Shown here: positions 8,824 to 17,004 of the stretch, piece by piece
Position numbering within the stretch: position 1 is the stretch's first letter
Layout: the number at the start of each line of letters is the position of its first letter
NCBI GenBank assembly: GCA_036003365.1
Contig: DASYSL010000077.1
Location: 1 to 22,185, forward strand
DNA length: 22,185 nt
Direction: 5' to 3'
Source: DASYSL01 sp036003365
GTDB taxonomy: Bacteria > Eisenbacteria > RBG-16-71-46 > DASYSL01
Program-made: the position numbers and the translations under genes
The notes under the pieces: generated by a model
Databases searched by the model: none
What the model was told of the DNA's origin: nothing
The model's input: the letters and a program-made list of their open reading frames with translations, nothing else

Positions 8824-8889
8824 TTCCGCTCTTTCCGCTGCAAACGCGCGCCTGCGCGGCCGTCCGCCGGCCTCGATCACGAGGACGCC

Positions 8890-10098
8890 ATGAGCGCATA
8901 CGATTTCATCGTGGTGGGGGCGCGTTGCGCCGGCTCCCCGACGGCGATGCTTCTCGCCCGCAAGGGCTACCGTGTGCTCGTCGTCGATCGCGCCCACTTT
9001 CCCAGCGACACCATCTCGACCCACGTGCTCCATCCCATGGGTGTCGCGGCTCTGAATCGCTGGGGACTTCTGGATCGGCTCCGTGCCACGGGATGTCCTC
9101 CGACCGATACCTATGCCTTCGACTTCGGCGCCTTCACGCTCTCGGGCTCTCCTGGTACCCCGGAGTCACCGCTGGCCTACTGCCCGCGCCGCACGGTTCT
9201 CGACAAGCTCCTCGTCGACGCCGCCTCCGAAGCAGGGGCAGAGGTGCGCGAGGACTATGTGGTCGAGGACCTGGTGCGCGACGGAGGCCGCGTCGTCGGC
9301 ATTCAAGGGCGGACGAAGGAGGGCGCGCCCTCGACGGAGCGCGCCACGATCGTGATCGGCGCCGACGGCCGGCATTCGTCCGTGGCGAAATCGGTTCAGC
9401 CCCAGCAATACCGCGAGAGATCCCCGGTTCTCGCGCCGTATTACACGTACTGGAGCGGGCTTCCCATGAACGGCCGCTTCGAGACGTACATCCGTTCGCG
9501 ACGGGGATTTGCCGCCATGCAAACGCACGACGGGATGACCATGACCGTGGGAGGCTGGCCTCATTCCGAATTCGAGGCCAACAAGGGGGACATCGAGCGC
9601 CACTTTCTGGCCATGCTCGACCTGGCGCCGACGTTCGCGGAGCGCGTCCGCGAAGCCAAGCGGGAGGCTCCGTTCATGGGATTCCCGACCTCGGGGTACT
9701 TTCGCAAGCCCTACGGCCCCGGCTGGATCCTGGTAGGCGATGCCGGATACAACCGCGACCCGATCACGGCGCAAGGAATCTCCGACGCGTTTCGGGACGC
9801 CGAGCAGTGCGCTCAGGCTCTCGACCGCGTCATGGCAAGCGGTCATTCGTTCGATCAAGAAATGAACGAGGCCCAGCGCCGCCGCGACGAGCACGTCATT
9901 CCCATGGACGATTTCACCTGGCAGCTGGCCACTCTGGAGCCTCCGCCTCCCCACGTGCAGCAGCTCTTCCATGCCGCTTCCGGTCAGCCGGAGGCCATGA
10001 CTCGCTTCGTGCAGATGAACGCCGGAACCATCTCTCCGGCCGAATTCTTCGCGCCGGCGAGCGTGGCGGCCATCATGGCGGCCTCCGCCTCGCACTGA
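8890..10098 (+). CDS. FAD-dependent oxidoreductase / aromatic-hydroxylase-like flavoprotein
   Basis: Flavoprotein of 402 aa in the p-hydroxybenzoate hydroxylase / geranylgeranyl reductase superfamily. ATG 8890 is preceded by GAGGA. Earlier in-frame codons would place the start inside the tRNA gene. The N-terminal Rossmann motif is at residues 8-15 (VVGARCAG), with the ribose-binding acid at the end of the second strand (VLVVDR). The DG motif is IGADGR (157-161). The flavin-binding GD motif is VGDAGYNRDP (282-291). No signal peptide or membrane segment is visible, so it is likely cytosolic. The substrate is unknown. Its neighbours (tRNA upstream, sigma factor downstream) give no pathway context. 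The sequence style resembles oxidoreductases common in actinobacteria, which may hint at transfer, but I could not test this. Confidence 0.85.
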   Translation: MSAYDFIVVGARCAGSPTAMLLARKGYRVLVVDRAHFPSDTISTHVLHPMGVAALNRWGLLDRLRATGCPPTDTYAFDFGAFTLSGSPGTPESPLAYCPRRTVLDKLLVDAASEAGAEVREDYVVEDLVRDGGRVVGIQGRTKEGAPSTERATIVIGADGRHSSVAKSVQPQQYRERSPVLAPYYTYWSGLPMNGRFETYIRSRRGFAAMQTHDGMTMTVGGWPHSEFEANKGDIERHFLAMLDLAPTFAERVREAKREAPFMGFPTSGYFRKPYGPGWILVGDAGYNRDPITAQGISDAFRDAEQCAQALDRVMASGHSFDQEMNEAQRRRDEHVIPMDDFTWQLATLEPPPPHVQQLFHAASGQPEAMTRFVQMNAGTISPAEFFAPASVAAIMAASASH

Positions 10099-10126
10099 CC
10101 GGCCGCCCACGTCCAACGCCTCTCCC

Positions 10127-10136
10127 ACAATATTGT
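10127..10136. promoter_or_regulatory. AT-rich 10-bp palindrome upstream of the ECF sigma gene
   Basis: ACAATATTGT is a perfect 10-bp palindrome in an otherwise GC-rich 74-bp gap, 36 bp before the sigma factor start. It could be an operator or part of a promoter. No convincing -35/-10 pair could be assigned around it, so this is only a candidate. Confidence 0.2.
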
Positions 10137-10172
10137 CCGGGCTCGTTCGTCTCTCTCGGTAGGAGGCGGCCG

Positions 10173-10745
10173 TTGACCAGTCCGGAATCCAGAGCGCGCG
10201 GAAAGGACGACCGGATCACCACGGTCGTCGAGCGGGAGCGTAGGGGGCTCCTTCGGTTCATCCGGCGTCGCGTGCCCGATGCGAGCGAAGCCGAAGACAT
10301 CCTGCAGGACGTCTTCTGCGAGCTGGTCGAGGCCAACCGCCTGCTCATGCCCATCGAGCACGTCACCGCGTGGCTTTTCCGTGTGGCGCAAAACCGCATC
10401 GTCGACCTGTTCCGCAAGCACAGGCCCGAGCGGGGCGCCGACACGGCCGAGGACGACGACGCACCATGGGAGGAGCTCCTGCCTTCGCCCGACGCGGGGC
10501 CGGAGGCACTCTACGCCCGGCACGTGCTCCTGGAGGAGCTGGAGGCCGCACTCGCCGAGCTGCCGCGCGAGCAGCGCGAGGTGTTCGTGGCGCACGAGCT
10601 CGAGGGCAAGAGCTTCAAACAGATGGCGGCCGAGACCGGCGTGAGCGCCAACACGCTGCTCTCGCGCAAGCATTACGCCGTGCTCCGCCTGCGCGAGCGC
10701 TTGCAGGACGTGTACGCCGAGCTATCGGAAGGAGAAACGTCATGA
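10173..10745 (+). CDS. ECF-type RNA polymerase sigma factor
   Basis: Alternative sigma factor of 190 aa that would direct RNA polymerase to a specific promoter set. The TTG start is supported by a full AGGAGG at 10161-10166, six bases upstream; the longer open frame before it lies over the flavoprotein gene and is not coding. Region 2 covers residues about 20-85, with EDILQDVFCELVEA and the RVAQNRIVDLFRK helix that contacts the -10 element. Region 4 covers about 123-178, with LPREQREVFVAHELEGKSF and the HTH GVSANTLLSRKHYAVLRLR. There is no region 3 or extra C-terminal domain. Its stop overlaps the next gene's start (ATGA), so the two are coupled. The coupled gene is not a classical zinc anti-sigma factor. 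Confidence 0.93.
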   Translation: MTSPESRARGKDDRITTVVERERRGLLRFIRRRVPDASEAEDILQDVFCELVEANRLLMPIEHVTAWLFRVAQNRIVDLFRKHRPERGADTAEDDDAPWEELLPSPDAGPEALYARHVLLEELEAALAELPREQREVFVAHELEGKSFKQMAAETGVSANTLLSRKHYAVLRLRERLQDVYAELSEGETS

Positions 10746-11086
10746 AAGGCAAACTCTTGTTCCTGGTGCCGCTGGCGCTCGTGGGCTTCGCCGCGCTCGT
10801 TGCTCTAGGCGGCGAGATCGTGCGCTTGCTGTGGAACTGGCTTCTGCCGCCGCTCTTTGGGTGGTCCAAGATCGGCTTTTGGCAGGCGCTCGGACTCCTG
10901 GCCCTGTGCCGCATCCTCTTCGGCGGGCTCGGACTGCGGTCTTCCCCCGGATCGCGAGTCCGCGACCGTATGCGCGCGCGCTGGGGCGCCATGACGCCCG
11001 AGGAGCGGGCCCGCTTCCGCCAGCGCATGCGCGAGCGCTGGGGCTTCGGCCCGCCCGCAGGAGAAAGCGGCAGGGCGGAGATCTAG
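10742..11086 (+). CDS. Small membrane protein coupled to the ECF sigma factor
   Basis: Protein of 114 aa whose ATG overlaps the sigma factor stop (ATGA). It has a hydrophobic segment at residues about 4-24, an amphipathic aromatic stretch (LLWNWLLPPLFGW), and a second membrane segment at about 43-62 (FWQALGLLALCRILFGG). A very basic tail follows, with MTPEERARFRQRMRERWG. I recall similar small proteins beside ECF sigma genes in Bacteroidetes-type genomes, but know no assigned function. No zinc-binding HxxxCxxC motif is present, so it is not a standard ZAS anti-sigma factor. Coupling suggests it controls or reports to the sigma factor. It ends one base before the stop of the convergent transporter gene. 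Confidence 0.75.
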   Translation: MKGKLLFLVPLALVGFAALVALGGEIVRLLWNWLLPPLFGWSKIGFWQALGLLALCRILFGGLGLRSSPGSRVRDRMRARWGAMTPEERARFRQRMRERWGFGPPAGESGRAEI

Positions 11087-11087
11087 G

Positions 11088-12455
11088 CTAGGTCGCCTTC
11101 GACATCTGCTGGAAGTGACGGCCGATGGCGATCGCCAGGACGATCCAGATCAGGATGAGCACCACGTTGGCGAGCGCGAACTGGCGCGGGGCGAAGTGCA
11201 GCCACGTCGTGCCCGCGAACACGAGCCCGGCCGACACCACGTCGCCGAAGCGCACGAAGAAGGTGTCGTTGGCCTGCTTGGCCTTGTACTTGGCCTCGCG
11301 GCTCGTGGGCAGGTAGAGCGCGTTCTTGGTCGTGCTCTGCACCGAGTAATCGAGCGAGTTCTCGGTGATCTTGACACCGCGGATGAGCGCCAAGAGCGGC
11401 ACGAAAGCCATGGTCAGATAGCCGCCGAAGGCCACGATGGGAAGAATCAGGAGAGCCACCCGCACGCCCAGATACTTGAGGATGCGCGACACCAGGAAGG
11501 CCTGGATCAAGGCCGAGATGATGTTCACCCAGGTGAAGTAATTGCCGTAGAACTCGCCGATCACCTTCTTCTCGTCCATGCCGCCGGCCATGCCCGGATG
11601 CTGCGCGGCGTAGAGCGAGATCACCGTCTTGCCCAGGATGTACTCGCCGGTCGTGTTGACCAGGTTGTAGACCAGCATGAGGAAGGCGATGAGCAGAAGG
11701 TAGCGATTGGAGAAGACCAGGGCGAAGCCGCTCCGTCCCTTGACCGGCTCGCCGGCCTTGAGATCGCCCTCGGTCACGCCCTCGCCGCCGGCGGCCTCGC
11801 TGCGCTCGCGGCGATCGATGACGTTGGTCAGCACCATGCACAACACGAGTAGGACGGCGGCCCCGATCATGAACGGATAGGGGCCGAACCGCGCCACCAG
11901 CTTGCCGGTGAAGAACGAGCCGGCGATGGCGCCCAACGACGCGCCCACGCCCACGATGGCGAACAGCCGCTTGCCCTGATCGACCGTGTAGACGTCGTTC
12001 GCGAATGCCCACAGCTGGGCGATGATCATGAGATTGAAGATGCCCACCCAGATGAAGAAGGCCACGCCGACGTCGTAGCCGATGCTGTGGATGACGAAGA
12101 AGGCTACCAGGCAGGCAATGAAGAAGAGCGTGACGCCGTTGATGAGCCGCACGCGCGGCACGCGCGAGGCGAGGGCGCTGTACACGGGCACGAGAATGAT
12201 GAGCAGGCCGGCGATGGCCGCCGCGGCGTAGCTCTTGGCCTCCGCGCCGCCCGCCGAAGTCAGGATGAGCGGCTCGCGAATCGTCTTGAGCAGGTAGTAC
12301 GCCGCGAGGATGAGAAAGATGTTGAGCATGAGGAGAAGTGCAGTCGGCCCTTCTCCGGCCCGCACGTCGGCGAACACTCCCAGGAGCGGGTCGACGAAGC
12401 TACGGTTCCGACGATCGGCGGTCGAGGCCGAGCCTGGCACGGCGGCGTTGCTCAT
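11088..12455 (-). CDS. ATP:ADP antiporter (NTT/AAA) family transporter
   Basis: Integral membrane protein of 455 aa with about 12 hydrophobic segments, related to the nucleotide carriers known from Rickettsia, Chlamydia and plastids (TC 2.A.12). The first helix carries the family-type charged motif YYLLKTIREPLIL with Lys57, Arg60 and Glu61. A second family region at residues 376-405 reads TKNALYLPTSREAKYKAK and then NDTFFVRFGD. A charged cytoplasmic loop lies at about 214-242. Start ATG 12455 has AGGGGG five bases upstream. It is 31 bp downstream of the phosphoesterase gene on the same strand, so the two are probably one operon. Free-living relatives are numerous and their substrates unproven; ATP/ADP exchange is not assured here. 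Confidence 0.85.
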   Translation of the reverse strand: MSNAAVPGSASTADRRNRSFVDPLLGVFADVRAGEGPTALLLMLNIFLILAAYYLLKTIREPLILTSAGGAEAKSYAAAAIAGLLIILVPVYSALASRVPRVRLINGVTLFFIACLVAFFVIHSIGYDVGVAFFIWVGIFNLMIIAQLWAFANDVYTVDQGKRLFAIVGVGASLGAIAGSFFTGKLVARFGPYPFMIGAAVLLVLCMVLTNVIDRRERSEAAGGEGVTEGDLKAGEPVKGRSGFALVFSNRYLLLIAFLMLVYNLVNTTGEYILGKTVISLYAAQHPGMAGGMDEKKVIGEFYGNYFTWVNIISALIQAFLVSRILKYLGVRVALLILPIVAFGGYLTMAFVPLLALIRGVKITENSLDYSVQSTTKNALYLPTSREAKYKAKQANDTFFVRFGDVVSAGLVFAGTTWLHFAPRQFALANVVLILIWIVLAIAIGRHFQQMSKAT

Positions 12456-12486
12456 GCGTTCCCCCTGTGGTTCATCGCCTGGCCCA

Positions 12487-14097
12487 TCATTTCTTCGTCC
12501 CGTGCTTGGCCGGCGCCTTTTTCTTGGCCGGCGCCGGTTGCGTGAGAATGCGCCGGCTGGCGGCGCTGGTGTCGGCCTTGGTGCTGGAGGCGGTCGCCTG
12601 GCCGGGCTTCTCGCCTTCGGTCTTCTTCTCCTTGGGTCCCGACGCCTCGGGAATCGGCATCTTCTTCTGGTCGATCTTGGGAATCCCGTAGCGCTTGAGA
12701 TCGATGGCCACCTTGTCGATCTGCGTCGTGCTCGCGTCCTTGTTCACCGCGTACGTGTAAAGCTCGCCGCCGCCGAACCACAGGCGCAGGAGGCAATAGT
12801 GGAAGACGACGTCGGTGAGCACATTCTCGGGCTTCACCACGCCGCCCGACACCTTGTACTCGGCGAACATTTCGGCGCTGGCCGCGGGCGGCGGCAGGGC
12901 GGTGAGCGGCGCGCCGGCGCCGCCGGTGGCGATGACCAGGAGCACGGCGTCCTGCCAGGTCATGAGCGCGCGCTCGTAGGCGTGCTCGTGGCCGCTCGCG
13001 ATGACCGAGATCCCGGTCTCGTGCAGTGCCTTGACCAGCTGCGAGCGGCGGTCGCGCATGACCTGGTCGGCCTGCCACTCCTCGCGGTGGAAGCCCGCGG
13101 AGAAGGGCGGATGGTGCATCATGATGATCGCGGGCCCGTGGTGCTCACGCACGCGCGCGATCATCCAGTCGAACTGCTCCTTGGAATACTTGACGTGCAC
13201 GTCCTTCGACCAGCGGTTCTGCGGGTCGACGATGGGATTGGTGTCGATGGCGATGAAGCGCACCCAGCCGTCGGCGGAGTCGAAGCAGTAATAGAGGCGG
13301 TCGGAGCCCACCGGAAGCCCGGTCGCCGTGCGCCAGTTGGCGACGCCGATCGAGTCGTCCGTGCGCTCATGGTTTCCGGCCACGGCGAAGTAGGGCACGC
13401 GCGACGACAAGGGCTCGTTGAGGCTCAGGAAGCGATCCCAGTTCTTGGGCCGGCGGCCGTCCTTCACCAGATCGCCGGTATTGATTGCCGCGGTCACGGT
13501 CTGGTTGTACGCCTGCAACGAGTCGACGCGTGTCAGGATGGCGTCTCTGACCTGCTTCTCACGTCCCCAGGTCGGCTGCTTGGTGATCAAGGCCGGCGTG
13601 TCGCGCACCAGCTTGAGATCGGGGATGAAACCCTTGAAGAGAAAGACCGGGATGTTGATGAGGCCGACGGCCATCTTCTTGGGCTTGAGGGACAAGATGC
13701 CCTTCATCTTTTCGAGCTCGGACGAGAGCGCGGTCGTGCGATAGCCCGGCCGGTTGTCGCCGTAGATGACGATATTGAGCGTGTCGGCCGTGTAGCCGCG
13801 CAGCAATCGGCCGAGATAACGCTTGGAAGAGTCCGCCGTGCCGGGAAGGAAGCCGAGCACCGTGTCGCCCACGGCAAAGAGCGGCGTCATGGGGGTGGCC
13901 AGCTCGCCGGGCTCGGTTCCGCTCTGGGGGGTGCTGCGCGCCTGGACCGGCGACAGGGTCTTCTGCTCGGGGAGTGAGAGCTTGCCGACGTGCGCGCAGC
14001 CCGCCAGAACGAGAGCGGCGCCGGCGAGTTGGAGAGCCAGGCGGCGAAGCTGGCATGGCGAGACGCGGGGGAGCCATCGACTCGGACGGGTACCCAT
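12487..14097 (-). CDS. Metallophosphoesterase lipoprotein (calcineurin-like)
   Basis: Predicted envelope-anchored, metal-dependent phosphoesterase of 536 aa. ATG 14097 is preferred because it follows an AGAGGA-type ribosome binding site and gives a signal ending in a lipobox LVLAGC, with Cys34. A start 78 bases earlier would add 26 polar residues. The calcineurin-like motifs appear in order: GDNRPG with Asp114 (Asn in place of the usual first-block His), NTGDL with Asp209, GNHE at 241-244, HHPPF at 328-332, and GHEH at 369-372. The C-terminal 50 residues are Lys/Ala/Pro-rich and probably disordered. A hydrophobic stretch near 143-157 (AVGLINIPVFLFKGF) inserts between the first two motifs and is unusual. 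It is first in a two-gene unit with the nucleotide-carrier-like gene, so a phosphorylated nucleotide substrate is an attractive but unproven guess. Confidence 0.9.
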   Translation of the reverse strand: MGTRPSRWLPRVSPCQLRRLALQLAGAALVLAGCAHVGKLSLPEQKTLSPVQARSTPQSGTEPGELATPMTPLFAVGDTVLGFLPGTADSSKRYLGRLLRGYTADTLNIVIYGDNRPGYRTTALSSELEKMKGILSLKPKKMAVGLINIPVFLFKGFIPDLKLVRDTPALITKQPTWGREKQVRDAILTRVDSLQAYNQTVTAAINTGDLVKDGRRPKNWDRFLSLNEPLSSRVPYFAVAGNHERTDDSIGVANWRTATGLPVGSDRLYYCFDSADGWVRFIAIDTNPIVDPQNRWSKDVHVKYSKEQFDWMIARVREHHGPAIIMMHHPPFSAGFHREEWQADQVMRDRRSQLVKALHETGISVIASGHEHAYERALMTWQDAVLLVIATGGAGAPLTALPPPAASAEMFAEYKVSGGVVKPENVLTDVVFHYCLLRLWFGGGELYTYAVNKDASTTQIDKVAIDLKRYGIPKIDQKKMPIPEASGPKEKKTEGEKPGQATASSTKADTSAASRRILTQPAPAKKKAPAKHGTKK

Positions 14098-14248
14098 TTG
14101 TTTCCTCTCTCGGCTCGTTCCAGCCGGCGACGACCGAGCACGCCGGCGGTGCGGGAGAAAATTCGGGGCACCCACCTTCTCCAGAACTCAGAATACACAA
14201 TCGCGAGGCTCGCGCCAGGGCTCCCCGCCCGGCGAACCTCGCATGCCA

Positions 14249-14277
14249 TTGTGCGCCTGCCGGACCTCGGCTAGCGT
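14249..14277 (+). promoter_or_regulatory. Candidate promoter for the HEAT-repeat transporter gene
   Basis: TTGTGC at 14249-14254 and TAGCGT at 14272-14277 are spaced 17 bp apart, giving a leader of about 27 nt before ATG 14311. The 213-bp gap is divergent. On the other strand a TATTCT box (complement of 14190-14195) could be the -10 for the phosphoesterase gene, but its -35 is poor. Confidence 0.35.
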
Positions 14278-14310
14278 CCCCTTGACGACGCCGCTTGTCG
14301 ATAGGAACCC

Positions 14311-17004
14311 ATGCCGCCTCCGACACCGAACCGGCTGCTTCGAAAACTGGGGCTCGAGTCGCGCGATCAGCGCCTGCTCCTCCTCATGGGAGCGCTGGTC
14401 GCGGTTCTCCTCTGCGCCTACACCATTGCCAAAGTGCTGCGGGACGCCCTGTTCCTGAGCGAATACGGCGCGCTCGCCTTGCCTTACGCCTACGTGGGCG
14501 TGGCTCTGGCCGCCGTTTTCTTCGTCTGGCTCGAGACCCGGGTGGCGCGGCGCGTGAGCCGCAGGCACGCCACCCGCTTCACCCAGATCGTGGCCATTGC
14601 CTTCAGCGTCGCCGCGGCCATCGTGTTTCCGGTTTGGCGGCACGGAACCGCCTTGGTCTTCTACTTGTGGACCGGAAGCCAGGCGATGATGCTCCTGCCG
14701 CACTTCTGGGTGATCGCGCTCGACGCCTGGGATACGAGGCGGGCCCGGCGCGTGTTCCCGCTCCTGAGCGGATGCGGGCTCCTGGGTGGAGCGCTGGGGG
14801 GCGGCATCGCCGGCTGGCTCACTCCCGTCATCCAGCGCTCGGGGCTCCTGTGGACCCTCTCGGCTCTCCTGGTCCTCGCCTATTTCCTGACGCGCGCGGC
14901 GGAAGCCCAGGCAGCGCACCACAAGCCAGCTCCCGCCAGCCAGCCCACCGGCTCGCCGTGGAAGATCGTGCTCGGCTCCCGCTACATCCAGCTTCTCGCC
15001 GTCGGTCTCGCGCTTTCGGTGGCCGTGGGCACGCTCGTGGACTTTCAGTTCAAGTACTTCATCCAGCGTCTCTATCCTGAGCCGCACGCCCTGACGCAGT
15101 TCCTGGGCCTGTTCTATCTGGGCCTGAACGCTCTCGCGCTGGTCTTCCAGTTCGGGATCGCAGGCTGGCTCTTGCAGCGCATGGGGCTCGCGGCCTCGAC
15201 CGGGCTGCAGCCGACGAGTGTTCTCCTCTTCGCCTCCTGGCTCACCTTCAGTGTCGGTCCGTGGGCCGTGATTGCCATGCGCTGGGTGCAGGGTGTGGTG
15301 TTTCAGACACTCGGCAAATCGTCCTCCGAGATCTACTACTCGGCCATCCATCCGCGCGAGCGGCGCTTCGTGAAGCCGGCCATCGACACGCTCGTCGACC
15401 GATGGGCCGACGCGCTCGTGGGCGTGATGCTCATCGTCGTGCTGCGTTTCCTGCGCGTGCCCATGCAGAAGATCGCCTTCGCCACCGCGGTTCTCGCCGG
15501 TCTCTGGCTGCTCGTGCTCCTGTTCCTCAACCGGAGCTACGCGCGCGCCTTCCGCGAAGCGCTGAGCGCGCGCTGGCTGGAGCGCGATCTGGTGCCGGAG
15601 ATGCGCCAGCTGCCCGAGACGAGACACGCCGTGGCGCAGGCGCTGCGCGGCGACGACGAGCCGCGTGTCCTCGCCGCCCTGGAGTGGTGCGCGGAGGCGC
15701 CCGATCGCCGGTTCAGACGCGCCGTCTATGAGAAGCTCCGCCATCCCTCGCCGGCGGTGCGCGCCGCCGCCGTGACTGCGCTCGAGGCTCTGCGCGCGCC
15801 CGACCCGGAGGGCCGGATCGAAGCCTTTCTGGGCGATACCCACGAGGGGCTGCGGCGGGCCGCGATCTCCTACCTGGTGGGACGCTCGTCGCAAGCCGAC
15901 ACCATCGTGCGGCGCCTGTTCGAAGGCCAGGACGCCGTCCTGCGCACCTACGCGCTCACCGTCCTCCAGGATCATCCGCGGCTCGCCCAGCGTCTTCTGA
16001 CACCCGAATGGATCGATCAGCGACTCCGTGCGGCGGACCCGGCCCAGCGGCTCGAAGCCGCGCTCGCCCTGGGCTCGGTCGATCGCGGGCTCGCGGTCCC
16101 GCGGCTACGGACTCTGCTCGCCGATCCCGATCTCGACGTGCGGCGGGCAGCACTGCGGGCCGCCGGGCGGCGCTCGTCGCATGAGCTCATCGACGTTCTC
16201 CTGCCGGCGCTCTTCACGCCGGAGACGAGCCCCGAGGCGCACGTGGCCTTGGCCGCCGTGGGCGATGGGGCCTTGGCCGCTCTCGAGCCCTATCTCGACG
16301 GCACGCGGGGATTGCGCGAGCAATCGTTGGCGGCACACGTGGTGGCCGACATTGGCACGCCGCGCGCTCGGCGGCGCCTCCTGGCTTTGGCGAACAGCGC
16401 CGACAAGCGCTTGCGGCACTTGGGCCTCACGCGCCTGGCGCGCATGCGGCTGCGCAGTGGAAGCGAGATGGTGTCGCGCGGCCTGGCGCATCGCTTCTTC
16501 GTGCGCGAGATGCGCGAATACCGGCAGTGGAACGAGCCCGCCCAGGCCCTGACGGGATCGGCGGAGCCGGAAATACGCTTGCTGCAGAGGAGCCTTCTCG
16601 AGTCGGCCGACATGGCGCTGGCGCGCGGCCTCCAGGGCCTGGCTTGCTGGTACGATCCACCTCCGCTGATCGGCGCTTTCGAGCGCCTGCGCTCGCGCGA
16701 CTCCGCGGCGGTCGGGCTGGCGCTCGAATTCCTGGCTCACGTTCTGCCGCGCAAGCTCTTTCAGTGGATGGAGGAGATGTTCGACGACCTGCCCGATGCC
16801 GACGTGAGGCCCATGCCCCCGAGCCGGGACGAGGTGACCCAAGCGATTCGCCTTGCCTGGAAGGACGGCGACACCTGGCTGCGCGCCTGCGCCGTGCGTG
16901 CTTCGCGCGCCGCGCCTTGGATCGATCCCGCGCGCGAGTTCACCGGCGGGAGCGAAGACCATCTCGTGCGCGCCGAGCTGGACGCGCTGAAGGCGGCCTC
17001 GTGA
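14311..17004 (+). CDS. NTT-family-like transporter fused to HEAT-like repeats
   Basis: Protein of 897 aa. Residues about 20-410 form a 12-helix carrier domain related to the ATP:ADP antiporter family. Its first helix has IAKVLRDALFL (Lys41, Arg44, Asp45), matching the KxxRE of the minus-strand carrier at 11088-12455, and residues 337-366 (SSSEIYYSAIHPRERRFVKP, then IDTLVDR) align with that protein's second signature. From about 430 onward it is soluble and built from helical HEAT/PBS-type repeats, for example PAVRAAAVTALEAL and LDVRRAALRAAGRR. The C-terminal 180 residues are helical with no motif I know. It is probably a regulated membrane carrier or sensor. The next gene overlaps its stop (GTGA) and encodes a cyclic-nucleotide-binding-like domain, which I recall being fused in some homologues. 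The substrate is unknown. Confidence 0.8.
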   Translation: MPPPTPNRLLRKLGLESRDQRLLLLMGALVAVLLCAYTIAKVLRDALFLSEYGALALPYAYVGVALAAVFFVWLETRVARRVSRRHATRFTQIVAIAFSVAAAIVFPVWRHGTALVFYLWTGSQAMMLLPHFWVIALDAWDTRRARRVFPLLSGCGLLGGALGGGIAGWLTPVIQRSGLLWTLSALLVLAYFLTRAAEAQAAHHKPAPASQPTGSPWKIVLGSRYIQLLAVGLALSVAVGTLVDFQFKYFIQRLYPEPHALTQFLGLFYLGLNALALVFQFGIAGWLLQRMGLAASTGLQPTSVLLFASWLTFSVGPWAVIAMRWVQGVVFQTLGKSSSEIYYSAIHPRERRFVKPAIDTLVDRWADALVGVMLIVVLRFLRVPMQKIAFATAVLAGLWLLVLLFLNRSYARAFREALSARWLERDLVPEMRQLPETRHAVAQALRGDDEPRVLAALEWCAEAPDRRFRRAVYEKLRHPSPAVRAAAVTALEALRAPDPEGRIEAFLGDTHEGLRRAAISYLVGRSSQADTIVRRLFEGQDAVLRTYALTVLQDHPRLAQRLLTPEWIDQRLRAADPAQRLEAALALGSVDRGLAVPRLRTLLADPDLDVRRAALRAAGRRSSHELIDVLLPALFTPETSPEAHVALAAVGDGALAALEPYLDGTRGLREQSLAAHVVADIGTPRARRRLLALANSADKRLRHLGLTRLARMRLRSGSEMVSRGLAHRFFVREMREYRQWNEPAQALTGSAEPEIRLLQRSLLESADMALARGLQGLACWYDPPPLIGAFERLRSRDSAAVGLALEFLAHVLPRKLFQWMEEMFDDLPDADVRPMPPSRDEVTQAIRLAWKDGDTWLRACAVRASRAAPWIDPAREFTGGSEDHLVRAELDALKAAS

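Noticed and set aside
8749..8889. Extended N-terminus of the flavoprotein starting inside the tRNA
   Set aside because: The extension is translated from the tRNA gene and the untranslated gap. ATG 8890 has a ribosome binding site and starts just before the Rossmann fold.
8824..8889. Terminator or attachment site after tRNA-Gln
   Set aside because: Only a weak five-base-pair GC stem is visible with no T run, and no downstream copy of the tRNA 3' end is present in the window.
8925..10172. Long N-terminal extension of the sigma factor frame
   Set aside because: It overlaps the flavoprotein in another frame and encodes no domain. TTG 10173 has a perfect AGGAGG.
12310..13977. A 555-codon open frame on the plus strand
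   Set aside because: It is opposite the phosphoesterase and transporter genes, whose motifs are convincing. The translation is a low-complexity shadow.
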